A stretch of 10,456 nucleotides of DNA from an uncultured Opitutaceae bacterium. Its GTDB lineage: Bacteria > Verrucomicrobiota > Verrucomicrobiae > Opitutales > Opitutaceae. The DNA lies in NCBI GenBank assembly GCA_946482625.1, contig CAMLSH010000085.1, positions 1 through 10,456 on the forward strand. Direction: 5' to 3'. The notes under the pieces were generated by a model that was given only the letters and a program-made list of their open reading frames with translations, was not told where the DNA came from and did no database searches. Position numbers and translations under genes: made by a program. Position 1 is the first letter of the stretch. Each line of letters starts with the position of its first letter. Positions 7,178 to 10,456 of the stretch are shown here, piece by piece.

Positions 7178-8209
7178 ATGACCGTCGTTACCGACTTCAT
7201 CGCCGCGCTCGGCCTCGACCATCCCGCGAGTTACCTGCTGCTGTTTCTCGCCGCGTCGATGCTTATGATCTGGCGCCTCGAAGCCATGGCCGAACACGGT
7301 CTCGAAGGCACCGCCCTCGGCACCCTGGTCACGCCCTACTGCTCCGGACTCGGCAACCTCATTTTCGTCGTCATCGTCGCCCGCGGAGCCGGCGCCCCCG
7401 GCGAGGTGATGACCAACGGCCTCGTCAACAACGTCACCAACCTCACGCTCCTGCTCGGCCTGCCCGCCTTGATCTGGGGACTGCACGTCCTCCCCGCGCC
7501 GGCCGGCGCCAAAGGGAAACGCTCCTCCGCCAAAGCCAGCAAGGGCAGTGGGAAAGCGGATACCGAACGCCGTATCGGCCGGCTTTCGCTCCTGTTGACG
7601 ATGGCCGCGGTGGCATTTTTCACCGGCGCAGTCTGGGCACTTGGCCGCGACGGCATGCTCGATTTCAACGACGGCCTCGTCCTCACCGGCCTGTTCTTCT
7701 TCTGGCAATGTTTCCAGGTGTTCGACGTCCTCAAAAACAACGTCCGTCAGCGCAGCTCCTTCGGCCCGTTTTTCTACCTCGACCTGCTCGTGCTGCTCGC
7801 CGGCGCCTGCCTGCTCTACGTGAGCCTCGACTGGCTCGTCAGCTGGCTCGCCTCGCAGGAAACGGGATTCATCAACGCGAAGAACCTCGGCTGGCTGAGC
7901 GGCTGGCTCATGGTGCTGCCCAACGCGCTCCTCGCGCTTTGGTACGGCTACAAAGGCCGCGCCGATGTCGTGTACACCTCGCAGATCGGCGACGGCCATA
8001 TCTGCATTCCGCTTTGCCTCGGTCTATTCGCGCTCATCAAACCACTGCCCGTCCCCGCGTTCTTCGAACTGAGCATGATCCTGCTGCTAAGCGTGACCGC
8101 CGCGCACGCCCTCTTCGTCGGCCTCTTAGGCCGCCTCCCGCGCTGGGCCGGCGGCCTCTTGATCGCCGCGTATGGCTATTTCCTCTACGCCGGCCTGATC
8201 GGCGGATAA
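7178..8209 (+). CDS. CaCA-superfamily (sodium/calcium exchanger-like) membrane protein, divergent
   Basis: This 343-aa inner-membrane protein has about ten hydrophobic segments and a basic, Ser/Lys-rich loop (about 110-133). Two internal segments fit the alpha repeats of the CaCA superfamily. Repeat 1 (about 41-99) ends with NGLVNNVTN..LLLGL, which lines up with the family's GN..GSN..N...LGL pattern. Repeat 2 (about 236-285) has VLPN, then YKGRAD and IGDG...LGL. The hallmark is GTS-Leu-Pro-Glu in each repeat; here the matching sites read CSGLGN (Asn60) and MVLPN (Asn249), so both ion-coordinating Glu appear to be Asn. If it transports, ion choice or mechanism probably differs from Na+/Ca2+ exchange. 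The N-terminus is plausible at the ATG at 7178 with no ribosome site visible. It is convergent with the next gene, only 28 bases away. Confidence 0.75.
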   Translation: MTVVTDFIAALGLDHPASYLLLFLAASMLMIWRLEAMAEHGLEGTALGTLVTPYCSGLGNLIFVVIVARGAGAPGEVMTNGLVNNVTNLTLLLGLPALIWGLHVLPAPAGAKGKRSSAKASKGSGKADTERRIGRLSLLLTMAAVAFFTGAVWALGRDGMLDFNDGLVLTGLFFFWQCFQVFDVLKNNVRQRSSFGPFFYLDLLVLLAGACLLYVSLDWLVSWLASQETGFINAKNLGWLSGWLMVLPNALLALWYGYKGRADVVYTSQIGDGHICIPLCLGLFALIKPLPVPAFFELSMILLLSVTAAHALFVGLLGRLPRWAGGLLIAAYGYFLYAGLIGG

Positions 8210-8237
8210 CCGCGTTCGCGAGAACGTCGCCGCGGCC

Positions 8238-8657
8238 TCACGCCACCAGCGGATCGGCCCGGAATTTTTCCGTCAGCGCGACGAACGGCTTCTGCGCTTC
8301 GCGCCACCGCGGATCGGCGCGCAATTCCGCCATCGAGCCGTACGTGTTGTTGCAAAGCAGATAAACGGTCTCGCCCGCCTTGATGCAGGCGTCGAAACGC
8401 GAGCCCTTCGCTTCCTGTACAAATTCAAAATCGCCCACTTCGTAGCGCCGGCCTTCCATCGCCGCATAAAGTGGCGCGGAATCCGCATGAAGTTTTTGCG
8501 CGAACGACTCCGACCGCGCCCCCACATAGCTCAACACCGCGCCTTTTCCCTCCACCAGCGAGACCAGCACCCACTCGTCGAAGACAGGCTTTTGATAAAG
8601 CGCATCCATGCGCTCGCGGCAGCTGTTCAAATGAGTGGAGGCGGTTTCGAGGTTCAT
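8238..8657 (-). CDS. Small conserved-looking protein, roadblock/LC7-like layout, function unknown
   Basis: This soluble protein of 139 aa has no signal peptide or TM. Predicted order by eye: helix (1-22), two strands (28-34, 39-45), helix (47-68), three strands (72-81, 87-93, 96-102) and a C-terminal helical region (107-133). That alpha-beta-beta-alpha-beta-beta-beta-alpha order resembles the roadblock/LC7 and longin-type folds, often partners of small GTPases or gliding and polarity proteins; this is inference from topology only, as I recognise no signature. The stretch VYLLCNNT (98-105) and the motif PFVALTEKF (124-132) look conserved. The frame is open to 8765 with other starts (ATG at 8684); the ATG at 8657 is where family-like structure begins. 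It is convergent with the exchanger-like gene. The CBS gene upstream ends in its own terminator, so this gene is probably transcribed alone. Confidence 0.7.
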   Translation of the reverse strand: MNLETASTHLNSCRERMDALYQKPVFDEWVLVSLVEGKGAVLSYVGARSESFAQKLHADSAPLYAAMEGRRYEVGDFEFVQEAKGSRFDACIKAGETVYLLCNNTYGSMAELRADPRWREAQKPFVALTEKFRADPLVA

Positions 8658-8731
8658 GCGGTGATCGGGCGGATTTCGCGTCATGCGCCCCGCGCGCGCC
8701 AGTTTTTTATCGTCAAGGAAACGCGAAAACG

Positions 8732-8769
8732 AAAAGGCCGTGGTCCGCGCCTGTAGCGTGTCCACGGCC
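8732..8769 (-). terminator. Intrinsic terminator of the CBS-domain gene
   Basis: A perfect 8-bp stem (8736-8743 with 8762-8769) encloses an 18-base loop. Read on the minus strand it is followed by TTTTCGTTTTCG, a split U-tract. It lies 51 bases past the stop of the CBS gene, in the right orientation. The loop is longer than usual, so folding is somewhat less certain. Confidence 0.65.
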
Positions 8770-8789
8770 CCAACTCCGAGCAGCCTCTC

Positions 8790-8815
8790 CCGGGGAACGT
8801 ATCCGCCGGGGAACG
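8790..8815. repeat. Short direct repeat between CBS stop and its terminator
   Basis: CCGGGGAACG occurs at 8790-8799 and 8806-8815, a 16-base period. It lies in the 3' untranslated part of the CBS transcript, between the stop and the terminator hairpin. No role is evident. Confidence 0.4.
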
Positions 8816-8819
8816 CCGG

Positions 8820-9263
8820 TCAGAATCCGCCCGCAATATATTGTTTCAGCTGGTCCGCCTCGGCGCGGTGCTCCTCGAGCAGCCACCGCGTCAGGTCTCC
8901 CGCCGAAATCACACCGGCGAGTTCCCCTCTCTTGTCGTCCATCACCGGGAGATGCCGGCAACGATGCTCGGATATCAACGTCATCACTTCACCTACGGTG
9001 GCATCCGGCGTCACCGTGATCGGATCGCGCGTCATCACATTCACCATGCTCGTGAACTCCGGCGCACGCCCTGAAGCCACCACTCGCGTAAGCACATCAC
9101 GCTCGGTGAAAATTCCCGCGAGCCGGCCGTTTTGCATCACCAAAACGGAGCCCACTTTATTCAGATTCATCACGCGCACGGCATCAGCCACAGAGGCGGT
9201 TATCGCCACGGAAAAAACGCCGGAACTCTTCCGGCTCAGCAAAACTGCGATCGGAGTATTCAT
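8820..9263 (-). CDS. Two-CBS-domain protein
   Basis: This 147-aa cytoplasmic protein is made of a tandem CBS pair (Bateman module), residues about 8-65 and 76-133. Domain 1 ends with the typical Gly-Ile-Phe-Thr-Glu-Arg-Asp (50-56), and domain 2 starts with VMTRDPITV (77-85) and ends with GVISAGDL (117-124). Such stand-alone pairs bind adenine nucleotides or related ligands and regulate partner proteins; no catalytic domain is fused here, and no neighbour is an obvious partner. The frame is open to a TTG at 9314, but the ATG at 9263 starts right before the first CBS domain and is preferred. No ribosome site is visible. A terminator follows at 8732-8769. Upstream is a 317-base gap separating it from the helicase gene on the same strand, so it probably has its own promoter. 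Confidence 0.9.
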   Translation of the reverse strand: MNTPIAVLLSRKSSGVFSVAITASVADAVRVMNLNKVGSVLVMQNGRLAGIFTERDVLTRVVASGRAPEFTSMVNVMTRDPITVTPDATVGEVMTLISEHRCRHLPVMDDKRGELAGVISAGDLTRWLLEEHRAEADQLKQYIAGGF

Positions 9264-9400
9264 AGGGTTGAGGGGGAACCGCCGCGACCCTCGTCCGAAA
9301 AACCCGTCGCGCAAGTCTTTGCCCGAGTTTTACGAAGAAAACCTCCCGTGTGCAGCACGCGCACTCGCACCAAGGCCCGCCTGCAGCCGTCCGATATTCC

Positions 9401-9430
9401 CCCAAACGCCGCCCGCTCGGGCGGCTTGGG
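9401..9430. repeat. GC-rich bulged hairpin
   Basis: The inner stem is 7 bp (9408-9414 with 9419-9425) around loop GCTC. The outer stem is 5 bp (9401-9405 with 9426-9430) with two unpaired bases at 9406-9407. It lies 151 bases downstream of the helicase stop. Read on the minus strand it is followed by a G-rich stretch, not a U-tract, so it is a poor terminator candidate. Confidence 0.45.
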
Positions 9431-9493
9431 CGAGATCGAGGGCGAGTATCCCCAACTCGATCCGTCTCTCTGCGACGTGGAACCGAGGCCGAG

Positions 9494-9513
9494 GTAGGGC
9501 GACGCGTCCCGCC
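9494..9513 (+). repeat. Possible degenerate REP-like unit with GTAG foot
   Basis: GTAG at 9494-9497 is followed by an imperfect palindrome (GGCG 9498-9501 with CGCC 9510-9513, and a self-complementary GACGCGTC at 9501-9508). The layout matches the units at 4393 and 7036, but pairing is weak. Confidence 0.3.
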
Positions 9514-9580
9514 GAGCCGCGCTCACCGGGACGATTCACCCCACCCGCGAACCCGCCGGTCCCTGTGGTGGTTTCCCGCT

Positions 9581-10456
9581 CTATCGTCGGAACAGCGAGT
9601 CCAGCCCGCCCAGGTTTTTGAGCGGCGTGCTCCGTTTCGTGGGCGCCACTTGCAACGGCGCCGCCACCGGAGCCGCCGGCCCACTTTCGCCGCGACCGGC
9701 CACCGCCGGTGCCTTCTCACCGCCTTTCGTCCCAAAAGGGCCCACCCCCGTCGCCCCGGCCGCCGAAACGCTCGCACCTTGCCCGCCTCCGCTCCGCAAG
9801 TCCGCCAGCGCGCGGTCCAGCTTCACCGGCGAAACCGGCTCCGCCGTCCCGAGTTCCTGCGCAAAAAGACTCACCCGATACTCCTCCACCAACCAACGAA
9901 ACGCCTGTACCGCCTCCGATGTAGGCGGGGTGCCCCCACCCCGCACAACGCCAGTCCCGCTTACAACACCACCGCCACTTCGCGCGCCGCCCCCACCAGT
10001 CCCCAATTGCCCCACCGCCGCCACATACGGCGCGAGCAACTTCACGCGCTCCGCATCCTTCGCGCGATTCTGCTGCCAGCGATCCGCCCGCAGTTTCATC
10101 GCCTTCAAATACCGCGGCAGATGCGCGAGCTGCGCATACGGCGTCAGCCGTAAAAACTCCGGCGACACCAACGCCCGCACTTCCGGCCCGAGCCCACCGT
10201 ACGGCTGCGGATGCACCAGCACTGCCTGCCGCAGCGTCAAAATCTCGCGTACCAGATCGATGAACTTCGGCACCAATCCGCGCACAGCGTCCTTCGCCTG
10301 ATCGACCGACGCCGTGAACCCCGCCGCCGTCAACGCCCCCGCCGGCCGCGCGCACAACCAGCGCCGGATCGAGTCGAACGCGTCCTTCTGCAACGCCTCC
10401 ACCGGCGCCACCACGCTCGTGAGCGTGCCGAGTTCGCGCAGCTTTTTCAGATCCTT
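9581..10456 (-). CDS. hrpA: HrpA-type ATP-dependent RNA helicase, C-terminal part
   Basis: The frame runs off the right edge; 291 residues are visible and the helicase core lies outside. The identification rests on the C-terminal DUF3418-like region of HrpA: a helical stretch with LVPKFIDLVREILTLRQAV (62-80), the YAQLAHLPRYLKAMKLRADR segment (107-126) and the strongly HrpA-like FRWLVEEYRVSLFAQELGT (186-204). HrpA is a DEAH-box helicase involved in mRNA processing and ribosome rescue. Two oddities appear. First, a Gly-rich insert of about 30 residues (152-181) separates the two conserved segments, and its end is encoded by a REP-like repeat (9915-9944). Second, a low-complexity tail of about 75 residues (Gly/Ala/Pro) ends in KNLGGLDSLFRR, which may be a small conserved end motif. 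A promoter is not visible as the start is outside. Confidence 0.82.
   Translation of the reverse strand, partial: KDLKKLRELGTLTSVVAPVEALQKDAFDSIRRWLCARPAGALTAAGFTASVDQAKDAVRGLVPKFIDLVREILTLRQAVLVHPQPYGGLGPEVRALVSPEFLRLTPYAQLAHLPRYLKAMKLRADRWQQNRAKDAERVKLLAPYVAAVGQLGTGGGGARSGGGVVSGTGVVRGGGTPPTSEAVQAFRWLVEEYRVSLFAQELGTAEPVSPVKLDRALADLRSGGGQGASVSAAGATGVGPFGTKGGEKAPAVAGRGESGPAAPVAAPLQVAPTKRSTPLKNLGGLDSLFRR
9915..9964 (+). repeat. REP-like element copy 2, inside the helicase gene
   Basis: Bases 9915-9944 match 7030-7059 at 29 of 30 positions (only difference A9919 versus T7034). They include GTAG (9921-9924) and the 8-bp stem 9925-9932 with 9937-9944. The unit ends with TTAC at 9961-9964 where copy 1 has CTAC. 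It is 44 bases from foot to foot, 4 more than copy 1, and the sequence between differs. It lies antisense to, and inside, the helicase coding frame, encoding the linker part around GGGTPPTSE (residues about 171-181). Confidence 0.75.

Larger units (their letters stand above)
9264..9580. other. 317-base gap without a supported gene
   Basis: This lies between two minus-strand genes (helicase end, CBS start). Short open frames exist on both strands, but their Arg/Pro/Gly-rich, family-less translations look like GC-bias artefacts. Contents: a hairpin at 9401-9430 (7-bp GC stem 9408-9414 with 9419-9425, outer 5-bp CCCAA/TTGGG helix with a two-base bulge) and a GTAG unit at 9494-9513 with a weak palindrome around GACGCGTC. 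The CBS promoter and any helicase terminator should be in here; no clear -35/-10 pair or T-tailed stem is visible. Confidence 0.6.

Noticed and set aside
8210..8237. Hairpin CGTTC-GCGA-GAACG as a terminator between convergent genes
   Set aside because: The stem is only five base pairs and no T-run follows on either strand.
7045..8364. A 439-codon plus-strand frame overlapping the exchanger-like gene
   Set aside because: It is an Arg/Pro-rich frame-shadow starting inside a repeat. The other frame gives about ten membrane segments.
1..10456. tRNA, rRNA, CRISPR array, IS element or prophage
   Set aside because: No tRNA-like T-loop with matching stems, no regularly spaced repeats with spacers, and no transposase, integrase or phage structural genes were seen.

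Overview
The window is high-GC chromosomal DNA with strongly G/C-biased third codon positions and eight genes plus two cut by the window edges. Most start codons have no convincing Shine-Dalgarno sequence. Together with the look of several proteins, namely a long hybrid kinase with a solute-binding sensor, small conserved unknowns and GTAG-type palindromic repeats, this suggests a Verrucomicrobiota/Opitutaceae-like bacterium. That assignment is an inference from style, not from a marker gene.

Layout, left to right. Bases 1-795 (+) are the 3' end of a membrane protein of unknown function, followed by a strong, probably bidirectional terminator (852-881). Bases 972-1655 (-) encode a class-B/HAD acid phosphatase lipoprotein. 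Divergent from it, 1854-4331 (+) is a hybrid histidine kinase (periplasmic solute-binding sensor, TM, PAS, HisKA, HATPase, receiver). After a repeat-bearing convergent gap come two minus-strand genes probably transcribed together: a secreted endonuclease/exonuclease/phosphatase-fold protein (4937-6109) and a small thioredoxin-fold Spx/ArsC-like protein (4535-4897). Divergent from these is a lone ABC ATPase (6187-7020, +), a repeat-rich gap, then a divergent CaCA-type cation exchanger-like membrane protein (7178-8209, +). On the minus strand follow a small roadblock-like unknown (8238-8657), a two-CBS-domain protein (8820-9263) with its own terminator, a 317-base gap, and the 3' end of an HrpA-type RNA helicase (9581-10456).

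The genes do not form one pathway. They look like a mosaic of short, mostly single-gene transcription units. I see no phage, CRISPR, insertion sequence, tRNA, rRNA or obvious defence system. The most interesting signals are: (1) several short palindromes preceded by GTAG or GGAG, the hallmark of REP elements mobilised by RAYT transposases, of which one pair shares 29 of 30 bases; (2) one of that pair sits in frame inside the HrpA coding sequence; (3) a cation exchanger homologue in which the key Glu of both alpha repeats appears to be Asn; (4) a secreted EEP-fold protein whose catalytic SDH motif reads Ser-Ala-Asn. These are the places to look for something undescribed, but none amounts to a complete new system.
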